Source of the DNA: Methanofollis sp.
GTDB taxonomy: Archaea; Halobacteriota; Methanomicrobia; Methanomicrobiales; Methanofollaceae
Direction of reading: 5' to 3'
Assembly: GCA_028696365.1 (NCBI GenBank)
Contig: JAQVHG010000010.1
Location: 1-19,503, forward strand
Length of the DNA: 19,503 bases
The notes under the pieces are model-generated. The model ran no database searches and was not told the DNA's origin. It was given only the letters and a program-made list of their open reading frames with translations. The translations under genes were made by a program, and so were the position numbers. Positions 1 to 7,384 of the stretch are shown one piece after another (positions within the stretch are counted from its first letter, which is position 1; the number at the start of each line of letters is the position of its first letter).

Positions 1-1
1 C

Positions 2-991
2 AATCCGTTCACTCCTGAAGAACCAGTCCGCTCAGTTGCCCTCAGGATCCAGAAACTCCGTGAGGTCGGGCAGACGGTCGGCGAGATCGTCGGTGGCGAG
101 GCCATTCACCCATCTAATCCCCGTGTCGGTGGGATGTATAATAACATCACCCCACGTGCGAAAGAGAAGATTTACGACCTCGCAAAGGAGGCCCTGCCAC
201 TTGCCCGCGAGCAGATGGAGTTCATGATCTCAGTCTTCAAGAACTTCCAGAACAGGGACACCGTCGAGGTCGGCGGCATGGAAGTGCCGGTTCCTGACAC
301 CTTTGGGTTCCACAATCAGGGTTACATGGCAACTGCCCCGGTCTATGGTAGTTCAAGTCTTGACGACGACCCGACCTGGTTCCCAGAGCGCTGGACCGAA
401 GTCAGGCCCTGGGACTGGTATATGGGCGAGACCGAGATCGACTATGAAGAGCCCAACTACCCAATCGGCGGGACCACTCCGGCAGGCAACAAGGCCTGGC
501 CGCAGATGGAAGCCTGCATGGGCGTGCCCCTCTATGACGGTCAGCCGGTAGAGGTTGGTCCGCGTGCCCGTATGGTCCAGTACAGGAACTTCGACCAGAA
601 AGGCGCGATGGGTCTGCAGATCGCTCGGCAGATGGAGTACATGGACTGTATCTATGGCATGATGGAGGCGGCCGACGCACTCAACACCTCAGGCAAGGTT
701 CTTGCCGACGAGATCCCACAGGGCGACGGCACCCTTGGCTGGGCGTCCAATGAAGCCCCGCGTGGTAGCGACGTCCACCTTGTCAAGGTCAAAGACGGCC
801 GGGTCCGTTGGTATTCGTTGCTTGTCCCGACTACCTGGAACTTCCCGACATGCAGCCGGGCACTTGAGGGTGCACCATGGCAGCTCGCTGAGGTCATTGT
901 CCGTGCATATGACCCGTGCGTCTCCTGTGCGACCCACATGCTGGTGGTCAACGAAGACAAGAGGATAGTGGCTCAGAAACTCATCGAGTGA
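2..991 (+). CDS. frhA: F420-reducing [NiFe]-hydrogenase large subunit, C-terminal part (5' end outside window)
   Basis: This is the catalytic subunit of the soluble F420-reducing hydrogenase, which splits H2 at a Ni-Fe site and passes electrons through FrhG to FrhB. The frame is open from base 2, so the gene enters from outside the window; 329 residues are visible. The segment IVGGEAIHPSNPRVGGM (codons from about position 86) is typical of this family, so the ATG at 134 is an internal Met and not the start. Near the C-terminus is DPCVSCATH, which holds the last two Ni-Fe cysteines. It is followed by a 17-residue tail (MLVVNEDKRIVAQKLIE), the expected target of the maturation protease encoded next door. 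frhD begins 11 nt after the stop. Assignment is firm; only the N-terminal Ni ligands cannot be checked here. Confidence 0.96.
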   Translation, partial: NPFTPEEPVRSVALRIQKLREVGQTVGEIVGGEAIHPSNPRVGGMYNNITPRAKEKIYDLAKEALPLAREQMEFMISVFKNFQNRDTVEVGGMEVPVPDTFGFHNQGYMATAPVYGSSSLDDDPTWFPERWTEVRPWDWYMGETEIDYEEPNYPIGGTTPAGNKAWPQMEACMGVPLYDGQPVEVGPRARMVQYRNFDQKGAMGLQIARQMEYMDCIYGMMEAADALNTSGKVLADEIPQGDGTLGWASNEAPRGSDVHLVKVKDGRVRWYSLLVPTTWNFPTCSRALEGAPWQLAEVIVRAYDPCVSCATHMLVVNEDKRIVAQKLIE

Positions 992-1002
992 GAGTTGCAC
1001 GC

Positions 1003-1539
1003 ATGCTGTTCCGAGAGATTGTGGTAGTGGGATGTGGAAACCCACTCTTTGCCGACGATGGCTTTGGCCCTGCAGTTGTTGAAGAACTGCAGAAACTCGA
1101 CCTTCCAGAGAAGGTCAAGGTGATCGATGGCGGCCTAGGTGGCCCGCACTATTTGTTTACCCTGATGGCGCACTCTGACGAACCGGTCAAGAAACTGATC
1201 GTCGTTGATATTGCTGATTTTGGGGGAAAACCTGGGACACTTGTCCGTCTGACGCCCGAAGACCTCCCTCCTGGCAGTTACCGGGACGTCCACTCATGGA
1301 ATATGGTTGAGCCACTTCAGTTACTCAAGGACAGGGTCGAGATCGCGATCATCGGATGTCAGCCGAAGCGTGTGACCGAACCCAATGTTGAATTGGGTCT
1401 CTCGGATGAGGTTGAAAAGGCCATTCCCAAAGCGGTACGTCACGTACTAAAAGAAATTGGGGTGGATGATGGGGCTACTATCAAAGTTAAAGCAGATCTT
1501 TGGGAGGAAGGAACGACCCAAGCCCAAGGAGGCCCATAA
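1003..1539 (+). CDS. frhD: Coenzyme F420 hydrogenase maturation protease
   Basis: FrhD is a HycI/HyaD-type endopeptidase that removes the C-terminal tail of FrhA after nickel insertion. The 178-aa product starts MLFREIVVVGCGNPLFADDGFGPAV. The GCGNPLFADDGFG block contains the first metal-binding acidic residue of the family, DIADFGGKPG the second, and DVHSWN the conserved histidine. The open frame extends upstream to 916, but that part overlaps the end of frhA and does not look like the family, so the ATG at 1003 is preferred. The 3' end overlaps the start of frhG by about 70 bp, suggesting translational coupling. The last 30 residues (IGVDDGATIKVKADLWEEG...) lie in this overlap and are charged and less typical. 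Confidence 0.92.
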   Translation: MLFREIVVVGCGNPLFADDGFGPAVVEELQKLDLPEKVKVIDGGLGGPHYLFTLMAHSDEPVKKLIVVDIADFGGKPGTLVRLTPEDLPPGSYRDVHSWNMVEPLQLLKDRVEIAIIGCQPKRVTEPNVELGLSDEVEKAIPKAVRHVLKEIGVDDGATIKVKADLWEEGTTQAQGGP

Positions 1540-2572
1540 GACCGCGGTTGAGCCTGTAAAGGCGGATGTCCGGCCTGAAATGGAGCCATCTGAAGGGAAG
1601 GGATCAACAGAAGGGGTTCAGAAACCCACGCCCGCTTCGGCAACACGTCCTGAGCCTGTAGAGGTTTCAAAAGAGGAGACAGTTGCTGAAAAGCCTGCTA
1701 AAACGGCTGAAGTCAAAACAGAGAAGGCCCAGCCGACACCTAGACCTAAAAGGAAACCTTCCGATATCGATGTGGAAAAAAAGGTGGAAAATACGAAGGA
1801 GGATATGCCTGTGGTAGAGAAGATTACCGTAGGACACGTCCACCTGAGTGGCTGTACCGGGTGCCTTGTGTCCTTTGCAGACAACTACGAAGGTCTCTTC
1901 AAGATCCTCGATGATTATGCAGACCTCGTCTATGCACTGACTCTTGTGGATGTCAGGCATATCCCAGAGATGGACGTTGCCCTTGTTGAAGGGTCGGTCT
2001 GTCTCCAGGACAAGAGTTCAGTGGAAGAGATCAAGGAAGCCAGGGAGAAGGCAAAGATTGTCGTCGCCCTCGGCGGCTGTGCGGCATACGGGAACATCAC
2101 CCGATTCTGTCGCGGCGGTCAGTGGAACCAGCCGCAGATGGAGTCGTACGTTCCGATCAATGAACTGATCGATGTCGACCTGTACATCCCTGGCTGTGCA
2201 CCAACTCCCCAGCAGATCAGGAACGTCTGTATCATGGCCTACCTGCTGCTGAAGGGGACCGACGAGCAGAAGGAGCTCGCGGGCGCATACCTCAAGCCGC
2301 TCATGGATCTTGCCCAGCGCGGCGATGAGGCTTGCGGCTGCGACCTGATGTACGACGTCATCAACCAGGGCCTGTGTATGGGCTGTGGTTCTTGTGCGGC
2401 GGCATGCCCGGTCCGTGCAGTCAGCATGGAGTATGGCAAGCCAAACATCGACCGCGATCTCTGCATCAAGTGCGGCGCCTGCTATGCCCAGTGCCCGAGG
2501 AGTTTCTTCAACTTCGATGTGATGAACGAGTTCGAAGGGATTTCAGAACTCATAAAAGGAGTCATGGAGTGA
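1469..2572 (+). CDS. frhG: F420-reducing hydrogenase small subunit with long N-terminal extension
   Basis: FrhG is the iron-sulfur subunit wiring the Ni-Fe site of FrhA to the flavin subunit FrhB. From about residue 121 the protein is a normal FrhG: HLSGCTGC, LGGCAAYGNITRFC and IPGCAPTPQQI hold the proximal cluster ligands, and a C-terminal 2x[4Fe-4S] ferredoxin domain shows CMGCGSCAAACP and CIKCGACYAQCP. The preceding 115 residues are unusual: MGLLSKLKQIFGRK could form a basic amphipathic helix, followed by a Lys/Glu/Pro/Thr-rich linker without hydrophobic segments. The ATG at 1469 is chosen because GGGGTGG lies just upstream; ATG 1466 and TTG 1457 are alternatives. A second start at 1805, preceded by AAGGAGG at 1796-1802, would give a 255-aa protein of ordinary FrhG length. 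frhB follows after 10 nt. Confidence 0.93.
   Translation: MGLLSKLKQIFGRKERPKPKEAHKTAVEPVKADVRPEMEPSEGKGSTEGVQKPTPASATRPEPVEVSKEETVAEKPAKTAEVKTEKAQPTPRPKRKPSDIDVEKKVENTKEDMPVVEKITVGHVHLSGCTGCLVSFADNYEGLFKILDDYADLVYALTLVDVRHIPEMDVALVEGSVCLQDKSSVEEIKEAREKAKIVVALGGCAAYGNITRFCRGGQWNQPQMESYVPINELIDVDLYIPGCAPTPQQIRNVCIMAYLLLKGTDEQKELAGAYLKPLMDLAQRGDEACGCDLMYDVINQGLCMGCGSCAAACPVRAVSMEYGKPNIDRDLCIKCGACYAQCPRSFFNFDVMNEFEGISELIKGVME
1796..1807 (+). promoter_or_regulatory. Possible internal ribosome binding site and second start inside frhG
   Basis: AAGGAGG at 1796-1802 is followed by ATG at 1805 in the frhG frame. The spacing is tight (2 nt). Starting here the product is MPVVEKITVGHVHLSGCTGC..., 255 aa, which is the normal FrhG core without the charged extension. 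The signal could make a short form, or be the original start before the frame was extended. It is a sequence observation only. Confidence 0.4.
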
Positions 2573-2582
2573 GGTGAAAGAG

Positions 2583-3446
2583 ATGGTACTCGGTAATTAC
2601 AAGTCTGTGGTTGCGGCACGCAGCACTGACAATGAGATTCTGAAGGGTGCCCAGGACGGCGGCATCGTCACCCAGCTCTTCGCGTACGCGCTTGAAGAGG
2701 GGATCATCGACGGCGCCATCGTCGCAGGGCCTTCTGACGAACCCTGGAAGCCAGAGCCGGTCATTGCGACCAGCAAAGCAGAACTTCTTGCGGCTCGTGG
2801 AACTAGATACACTCTCTCCCCGAACATCTCCCTCCTCAAGGAGGCGACCCGCAGCTATGGTCTTGATAGGATCGGTATCGTCGGCACGCCGTGTCAGATG
2901 CAGGCGGTCCGCAAGGCCCAGCTCTACCCGATCGGGATGAGGGACGTCCCTGACAAGATCGCTCTTGCGATTGGGATCTTCTGTATGGAGAATTTCCCGT
3001 ACCAGGGTCTTGAGGCGATGGTCGAGGATCACTGTAATGTCAAACTCGAGTCGGTCAAGAAGCTCGACATCGGAAAGGGCAAGTTCTGGGCCTACACCGA
3101 GCGCGGTGCAGTTGCTCAGATCCCGCTCAAGGTCACGCACAAGTATGAGCAGCCTGGCTGTCATGTCTGCCTGGACTATGTCTCCAATCTTGCGGATGTC
3201 TCGACCGGATCGGTCGGCGCCCCTGATGGCTGGAGCACGGTCTTTGTCAGGACAAACGCAGGTGAAGATGCCTGGTCAAAGGCTATTGGTGCAGGATGCT
3301 TCGAGACCAAGCCGATCGAGGAGGTCAAGCCGGGTCTTGACCTCGTCAAGAAGCTTGCGACCGACAAGATCACCAAGAACCAGAAGACCCTTGAGGCACG
3401 TGCGACCTTTGGGGTGGGCAAGGGTCTGCGCAACCCTTATATCTAA
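2583..3446 (+). CDS. frhB: F420-reducing hydrogenase beta subunit (F420- and FAD-binding)
   Basis: FrhB takes electrons from FrhG and reduces coenzyme F420 at a bound flavin; it carries one [4Fe-4S] cluster. The 287-aa product shows the family's N-terminal block (ILKGAQDGGIVTQLFAYALEEGIIDGAIV), the FrhB_C region with GTPCQMQAVRKAQ and IGIFCMENFPYQGLE, and PGCHVCLDYVSNLADVSTGSVGAPDGW with further cluster cysteines. The frame can start at GTG 2574, but GAGGTGA at 2571-2577 makes a well-spaced ribosome binding site for ATG 2583, which is used here. It is the last gene of the frh cluster and is followed by a T-run. Length and motifs are normal. Confidence 0.95.
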   Translation: MVLGNYKSVVAARSTDNEILKGAQDGGIVTQLFAYALEEGIIDGAIVAGPSDEPWKPEPVIATSKAELLAARGTRYTLSPNISLLKEATRSYGLDRIGIVGTPCQMQAVRKAQLYPIGMRDVPDKIALAIGIFCMENFPYQGLEAMVEDHCNVKLESVKKLDIGKGKFWAYTERGAVAQIPLKVTHKYEQPGCHVCLDYVSNLADVSTGSVGAPDGWSTVFVRTNAGEDAWSKAIGAGCFETKPIEEVKPGLDLVKKLATDKITKNQKTLEARATFGVGKGLRNPYI

Positions 3447-3449
3447 TCC

Positions 3450-3458
3450 TATTTTTTG
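3450..3458 (+). terminator. T-run behind the frh operon
   Basis: Six T residues at 3452-3457 stand a few bases after the frhB stop codon and before the promoter of the next gene. Archaeal RNA polymerase commonly terminates at such T-runs without a hairpin. No stem-loop is evident. Confidence 0.5.
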
Positions 3459-3544
3459 CACGTTCTTGAATGGGCTAAAAGGGTGCAGGTCAACTGCAGT
3501 CTTTAGTCTTCTAGCTATCGGATAGATTTCGGACTCTCAAAAAA

Positions 3545-3552
3545 TTTATATA
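3545..3552 (+). promoter_or_regulatory. TATA box of the small gene at 3575
   Basis: TTTATATA lies in an A/T-rich stretch (CAAAAAATTTATATAG). Its centre is about 26 bases before the ATG at 3575, which would place the transcript start at or next to that ATG. This points to a transcription unit separate from frh. Confidence 0.6.
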
Positions 3553-3574
3553 GTCTTGCCTGGGTATGTTCTCA

Positions 3575-3790
3575 ATGGGGGGACAGTCTGGTATGACAAC
3601 ACAGATCTCTTTTGACGATCTCGCGGCGATGCCTTTTTTTGAGGGGTTGGTGACACTGGCACTGGTACAAATGGGCGACCTCACGCTCATGGTTGGGGAA
3701 CAACCCGCTCGATCAGATCAACTCGAAAAAATGGTGGATGAGATTGTTAGGACATTGAGGCTAGAGAATCCTGCCCGCGTCCTTGTCTGA
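3575..3790 (+). CDS. Small conserved-looking protein of unknown function (71 aa)
   Basis: I do not recognise the family. The product MGGQSGMTTQISFDDLAAMPFFEGLVTLALVQMGDLTLMV... is short and largely amphipathic or helical, with no cysteines, no signal peptide and no convincing membrane segment. The frame also allows ATG 3566 and ATG 3593. ATG 3575 is preferred because the TATA box fits a leaderless transcript beginning there; ATG 3593 has a G-run (3577-3582) about 10 nt upstream as an alternative ribosome site. The gene ends 4 nt before the end of the convergent DUF2124-like gene. The clean promoter and absence of a better overlapping frame support a real gene. Confidence 0.6.
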   Translation: MGGQSGMTTQISFDDLAAMPFFEGLVTLALVQMGDLTLMVGEQPARSDQLEKMVDEIVRTLRLENPARVLV

Positions 3791-3794
3791 TTCA

Positions 3795-4277
3795 TCACTG
3801 ATAGATGGTCACGGGATCGATGGTTGCGTCGATGAGAAGGTCGAAGGTGATTCTTTCAGTCCATCCGGCCTTCTCGAACATACTCATGAAACAGACCCCG
3901 ACTGGTCTGGCTTGCGGATACTTTGCGAGGAGGGCAGCGGTCTCTTCTGCGGTGACTTCGATATTTGGCATCGCAAGTCCGCCCATGATCACGACTACCT
4001 GCGGGTCGATACCCTTGGGGCGGTCACCGATCTGCATTCCGATCCCTGCTGCAGGTGAGATCTCCCGTGCCTTTTCTTCCTCAAGGAACGGGACGAAGAC
4101 CTGTTCAAAGGGGAGTTTTCTGATCGCAAAAGCCAGGAGTTCGATGAAGGGGGTGCATGTACCTGGACAGCCATAGTAGACGATCTGTGCGCCTTCTGGA
4201 AGTCCTGTGGTATCGAGATACTCTTTGAACGGCCGGAGTATGCCGGGCACTCCTTTGAGGTGTTCTTTCACGTCCAT
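3795..4277 (-). CDS. DUF2124-like archaeal protein
   Basis: The 160-aa product (MDVKEHLKGVPGILRPFKEYL...) resembles the methanogen DUF2124 group of small Rossmann-like proteins, as far as I can judge from memory. Visible features are IVYYGCPGTCTPFIELLAFAI with two cysteines in a glycine-rich turn, VVVIMGGLAMPNIEV and RPVGVCFMSMFEKAGW. No transmembrane segment is present. AGGAGA lies just upstream of the ATG on this strand. The function of the family is not known to me, and nothing in the neighbourhood settles it. The gene is convergent with the 71-aa gene and is followed upstream on the same strand by a tiny membrane-protein gene, so the two may be co-transcribed. Confidence 0.8.
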   Translation of the reverse strand: MDVKEHLKGVPGILRPFKEYLDTTGLPEGAQIVYYGCPGTCTPFIELLAFAIRKLPFEQVFVPFLEEEKAREISPAAGIGMQIGDRPKGIDPQVVVIMGGLAMPNIEVTAEETAALLAKYPQARPVGVCFMSMFEKAGWTERITFDLLIDATIDPVTIYQ

Positions 4278-4319
4278 ATACAGAGATCTCCTGGGGGTAT
4301 ATTAATCGTGGCGTTGTCT

Positions 4320-4442
4320 TTATGCGAGAATCATCTGACCGAGAAAGATGATGGTGATGATGGTCATCGAAATAAAAATGATCCCGCCGATTATGAGGAG
4401 TGCCTGGTTAAATTTGCTGCTCTCGGATGTTTTTTCATCCAT
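4320..4442 (-). CDS. Tiny single-span membrane protein (40 aa)
   Basis: On the minus strand the frame MDEKTSESSKFNQALLIIGGIIFISMTIITIIFLGQMILA runs from ATG at 4442 to TAA at 4320. The N-terminus is polar and the last 23 or so residues are one uninterrupted hydrophobic helix, a typical small membrane protein layout. AAGGAG stands at the right distance upstream (plus-strand CTCCTT 4445-4450). An in-frame ATG at 4460 would add six residues but has no ribosome site. The gene lies 42 nt upstream of the DUF2124-like gene on the same strand, so a two-gene unit is possible. I do not recognise a family; comparable single-span proteins are common near methanogen operons but poorly annotated. Confidence 0.6.
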   Translation of the reverse strand: MDEKTSESSKFNQALLIIGGIIFISMTIITIIFLGQMILA

Positions 4443-4507
4443 CGCTCCTTCATTTGGCATGAGAATAAATGAAGGTGTTGGGTTGATCCCTTCCAAAAGG
4501 GCTAATT

Positions 4508-4780
4508 GTGGATGAGGTCAATGATGGGAGGATGGCAGAGAAAAGGCTGCTCCGTCCCAAGGAGGGGCGGATGATTGCGGGGGTGTGTGCGGCTCTTGGG
4601 AAGTACTTCAATGTCGACCCGACATGGATCAGGATCGCCTGGGCGGTTATGACTCTGATCACGCATATCATTCCAGGGGTCGTCCTCTATATCCTCGCCG
4701 TGATCATTATCCCTGAGGAAGAAGAGGAAGATGGCGTCCTTGATGCTGAATATGTGATAAAGGAGGAGCGGGACGCCTGA
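4508..4780 (+). CDS. PspC-domain small membrane protein
   Basis: The 90-aa product contains a PspC domain: KRLLRPKEGRMIAGVCAALGKYFNVDPTWIRIAWAVMTL, followed by the hydrophobic segment ITHIIPGVVLYILAVIII and an acidic tail (PEEEEED...). PspC proteins in bacteria belong to the phage-shock membrane-stress response; in archaea stand-alone PspC proteins are common and their role is not established. The frame opens with GTG 4508. An alternative start is ATG 4532 (MAEKRLLRPKEGR), which matches the domain start more closely but has GGGAGG directly abutting it; GAGGT at 4514-4518 is about 13 nt away. The gene is followed by a repeat-filled gap and then a convergent antiporter gene. Confidence 0.88.
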   Translation: MDEVNDGRMAEKRLLRPKEGRMIAGVCAALGKYFNVDPTWIRIAWAVMTLITHIIPGVVLYILAVIIIPEEEEEDGVLDAEYVIKEERDA

Positions 4781-4848
4781 ATTCTCCTCGAATTCCTAAA
4801 CTATGGTTGGTCGAGGACTGTGATATCCCACTTAATATTTTTAATTTT

Positions 4849-5087
4849 GGCTTTGTAGAAATCCTCTGAGTAGCTGTCTCTGCGGAGGGCTTGCCACCCC
4901 CCGGTTCCCCCGGTCCCCCGCGTGAAGATGGGCGGGGGATGGCAGCACTCTCTTTATGGTCATTGATTATGCCTTCCCGACCCTATCTTCATCCTGGGGG
5001 TCCGGGGGCAGCGCCCCCGGCGGGAGGCTATGGGAAGGCGGATGACACACATTCTCCCCACGATTAAGTGAGGGTTTCTATAGAGCC
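4849..5087 (+). mobile_element. MITE-like repeat, copy 1 (full length, 239 bp)
   Basis: Left end GGCTTTGTAGAAATCCTC and right end GAGGGTTTCTATAGAGCC are inverted repeats of each other. Inside are two GC-rich hairpins, including a perfect 8-bp stem with a 3-base loop at 5002-5020. No coding frame is conserved with other copies. No exact target duplication is visible (left flank TTAATTTT, right flank GATTTTCG). This copy is a good reference for the plus orientation of the family. Confidence 0.85.
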
Positions 5088-5249
5088 GATTTTCGAGAGG
5101 ATCCTGAGCATGATGGTGTGGGAACGTCGATCTGATTGGCCGTCCTTATCACAGAATCTTTCTAATACCCCCACGGCGAGGAGAGCGGGGTCGGTCATCT
5201 GATGATCTTCCCACATGGTATCTTGCTCTAAAGGAGGCACCAGATCAGT

Positions 5250-5324
5250 GCACGATCAGGGGATCCACGATCATTTTCATCCTGTATGTGTGAATCAGGG
5301 GTTCATGCCAAATTCTACAGAACC
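5250..5324 (+). mobile_element. Type II repeat end (right end only)
   Basis: The stretch from the ATCCACGATCATTTTCATCC block to ATGCCAAATTCTACAGAACC matches the right part of the hybrid copy at 14719-14861 closely. Its last 12 bases share the family terminus (GGTTCTGTAGAA inverted), but the inner sequence differs from type I ends. A left partner end could not be located with confidence. Confidence 0.5.
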
Positions 5325-5332
5325 GATTTATG

Positions 5333-5493
5333 AGGTGTGTAGAGTTCCTCGCCACTTCTTGGTGTGAACATGACTCCCATCCCTCTCTCCATCTTTAGGC
5401 TCGGAGTTCTGCCCTCAGATCAAGATTGAACTGGGAAGAGGGGGGGGGTGAATCGCGCTCGTTTTGGGGAGAGGCATGGGGTTCTATAGGGGC
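5333..5493 (+). mobile_element. Decayed MITE-like repeat, copy 2 (161 bp) with near-exact target duplication
   Basis: The left end AGGTGTGTAGAGTTCCTC and right end GGGTTCTATAGGGGC are recognisable mutated family termini. The element is flanked by GATTTATG (5325-5332) and GATTTATT (5494-5501), matching at 7 of 8 positions. The interior is only weakly like other copies. The duplication fixes the boundaries better than the ends do. Confidence 0.6.
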
Positions 5494-5569
5494 GATTTAT
5501 TGGTTTCTTGGGGATTTAATCCCCTGGTGCAAGATAGTGGGGGTGAGAACCTTTGATCCCCCTCAGGTA

Positions 5570-6763
5570 TTACGCCCCCTCCGCGACTCCTGTATCTGAT
5601 CGATACAGCCAGTTCCGGTAGACTATCGGGGTGATCACTGTTGTCAGCAGGCTCATCATCACGATGGCCACATAGACTCCCTGGTCGATGAGGCCTTCGT
5701 TGAGTCCGATGAGGGCGACGATCATCGCCACCTCTCCACGTGGCACCATCCCAAACCCGATGATCAACGAGTTTTTAGTGCTTACGCCCTGAAGACGGGC
5801 TGGGATGCCACAGCCGATCAATTTGGTGACGACGGCCATGATGGTGAGAGCGATGAGGAAGAGCACGATGTCTGGAGTAAGGGCGTTGATGTCGACGAGG
5901 ATCCCAAGCGAGACAAAGAAGATTGATGCGAAGATAATGTGCAGGTACTCGGCCCCCTCCTTGAGGTCACGGGAGTGGATGAGGTCGACGCCTTTGAACG
6001 AGATCCCGGCAATGAAGGCCCCGATGATCGCCGAGATCCCGACGAACTCAGCCCCCATTGCGAAGAAGAAGGCGGCGGCCATCGCGGTGATGAAGACGAA
6101 CTCAGGGTATCGCCGTGCAAATGGCGTCCTGTCAACCCGTTCGAGGAGAGGGGCAACCACTTTGATCCCGATTGCTCCGGCAAGAACGATGAAGGCAAGA
6201 TCTTTGAAGACCGTCGTCGCCACCGTGAAGAGGGAAAACGTCCCGGAGACTACATCGACGGAGACTGAGAGGGCGATGAGGGAGAGGACGTCGTCGATGA
6301 CCGCGGTCCCGATCACTGCCCTGGCCGCGGGGCTGCTTAATTGTCCCATCTCCTTGAGGACATTGGCAGTGATCGCGATGCTTGTGGCGGTCATTGCAGT
6401 CCCGACAAAGACCGCACTCCCAAAGGGATATCCCATCGCTTCTGCAAGCCAGAACCCTCCAATCCAGGGTACCGCCACACCAAAAAGCCCGATGACGATA
6501 TATCGGCGGTCAATCAGGTCTTTGAGATCGAACTCCAGACCGATGACAAAGAGGAGGATCACGGCCCCGAGTGCGGCGAGGCTCCTGACAAAATCGGTAT
6601 AGGTGATGAGGCCAAGAAAACTTGGGCCCACAAGGAGGCCGACCAGGATCTCGCCCACGACAGCGGACTGGTTGATCCTGGATGCCACAAGGTAGCCTGT
6701 GAGCGCCACAAAGAGGAGCAGGCTCATCTGAAATTCGATGGTCGTCTCGATCCCGGTGCTCAT
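5570..6763 (-). CDS. CPA2-family cation/proton antiporter (NapA/KefB-like membrane domain)
   Basis: The 397-aa protein is a polytopic membrane exchanger that most likely swaps Na+ or K+ for protons. It begins near a first helix (MSLLLFVALTGYLVASRI) and has about 12-13 hydrophobic segments. The ion-binding pair appears as TAVIDDVLSLIAL with Asp157-Asp158, as in electrogenic NapA-like members. Lys314 in TIMAVVTKLIGCGIPARL sits where NapA carries a lysine, and GMVPRGEVAMIVAL (about 338-351) is a standard CPA2 block. The protein ends right after the membrane domain, so it lacks the RCK/TrkA-N domain of KefB-type K+ channels. The ATG at 6763 has no ribosome site but has a TATA box 26 nt away, indicating a leaderless mRNA. 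Confidence 0.92.
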   Translation of the reverse strand: MSTGIETTIEFQMSLLLFVALTGYLVASRINQSAVVGEILVGLLVGPSFLGLITYTDFVRSLAALGAVILLFVIGLEFDLKDLIDRRYIVIGLFGVAVPWIGGFWLAEAMGYPFGSAVFVGTAMTATSIAITANVLKEMGQLSSPAARAVIGTAVIDDVLSLIALSVSVDVVSGTFSLFTVATTVFKDLAFIVLAGAIGIKVVAPLLERVDRTPFARRYPEFVFITAMAAAFFFAMGAEFVGISAIIGAFIAGISFKGVDLIHSRDLKEGAEYLHIIFASIFFVSLGILVDINALTPDIVLFLIALTIMAVVTKLIGCGIPARLQGVSTKNSLIIGFGMVPRGEVAMIVALIGLNEGLIDQGVYVAIVMMSLLTTVITPIVYRNWLYRSDTGVAEGA

Positions 6764-6785
6764 GGAGAGGCGTGGGACTTTTGGG

Positions 6786-6792
6786 TATTAAA
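6786..6792 (-). promoter_or_regulatory. TATA box for the leaderless antiporter gene
   Basis: TTTAATA (read on the minus strand) is centred 26 nt upstream of the ATG at 6763. There is no Shine-Dalgarno-like sequence between them, so the transcript probably begins at the start codon. Confidence 0.6.
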
Positions 6793-6875
6793 GTGGTGCG
6801 GCCTCCCTCTCATGTCTCATCAAGAATAAAATGTCGTCATCATGATGATTTAAACGGAAAAATCGTTTAAAATCG

Positions 6876-7384
6876 GGTTCTGTAGAAACCCTCATCTATT
6901 ATGTGGGGGAGACGTGTGTCACCCCCCTTCCTACCTCTTTTGCCGGGGGCAGAGCCCCCGGATCCCCGGGACCACGATAAGGTCGGGAAGGCATCATGGG
7001 CAACTGTGACGAGAGTGCTGTCGTCCTCGACCTATCGTGCCGCGGGGGTTCGGGGGGCTTGCCGCTCGACGGTCTCCAGTTTTCTCGACTGCTTAAAGAT
7101 ATTCAATCTTCTCATGTTCGCTTCAGTCACACCCATCACACGATAGGTCAAGGACTGCGACCTCCTCTTCCATGGTCGTTGATTGTACCTTCTCTCCTAT
7201 CCTCATCTCATTCATCTCATGGGCCCGGGAGCAGCGTCCCCGGCGCGAGGGGGTGGGAAGGCGATATGGATGCATGGGTCTGCGAAGGGCAGATGGCCGA
7301 CCATTTGGATGGTGTCTCTTTCCTCTGCGTATTGGTTCAGAAGGGGATTGATGAGTGCAGATCCTCCTCAAAAACTATAGAACC
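6876..7384. mobile_element. Composite MITE-like repeat, copy 3 (two inverted partial copies, 509 bp)
   Basis: From 6876 (GGTTCTGTAGAAACCCTC) to about 7064 the sequence is a minus-oriented family copy lacking its inner end. From about 7138 to 7384 (ending CTATAGAACC) it is a plus-oriented copy lacking its left end. About 73 bases between them match neither. Both outer termini are right ends facing outward. The outer flanks TAAAATCG (6868-6875) and GAACATCG (7385-7392) match at 6 of 8 bases, suggesting a single insertion event of the composite. Confidence 0.65.

Larger units (their letters stand above)
4781..5569. other. Gene-free gap filled with mobile repeat remnants
   Basis: This 789-base gap between two convergent genes has no convincing coding frame. 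It holds one full-length repeat (4849-5087), a type II end at about 5260-5324 whose partner end is not visible, and a decayed 161-bp repeat at 5333-5493. The stretch 5096-5260 shows nothing I can name. Confidence 0.7.

Noticed and set aside
5002..5020. The conserved CCGGGGGC...GCCCCCGG hairpin of the repeats as a structural RNA gene.
   Set aside because: Changes in copies (for example GGGAGC in copy 8 and GGAGGC in copy 10) leave A-C mismatches and are not compensated on the other arm, which speaks against selection on an RNA fold.
5088..5332. A further insertion bounded by GATTTTCG (5088-5095) and GATTTATG (5325-5332).
   Set aside because: The right end at 5324 is clear, but the sequence after 5095 does not show a recognisable left terminus, and A/T-rich 8-mers can match by chance.
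5805..6602. Long open frame of 265 codons on the plus strand.
   Set aside because: It is the antisense shadow of the antiporter gene; its composition (Met, Arg, Thr, Ile and Ala rich) is an artefact of the hydrophobic coding strand.
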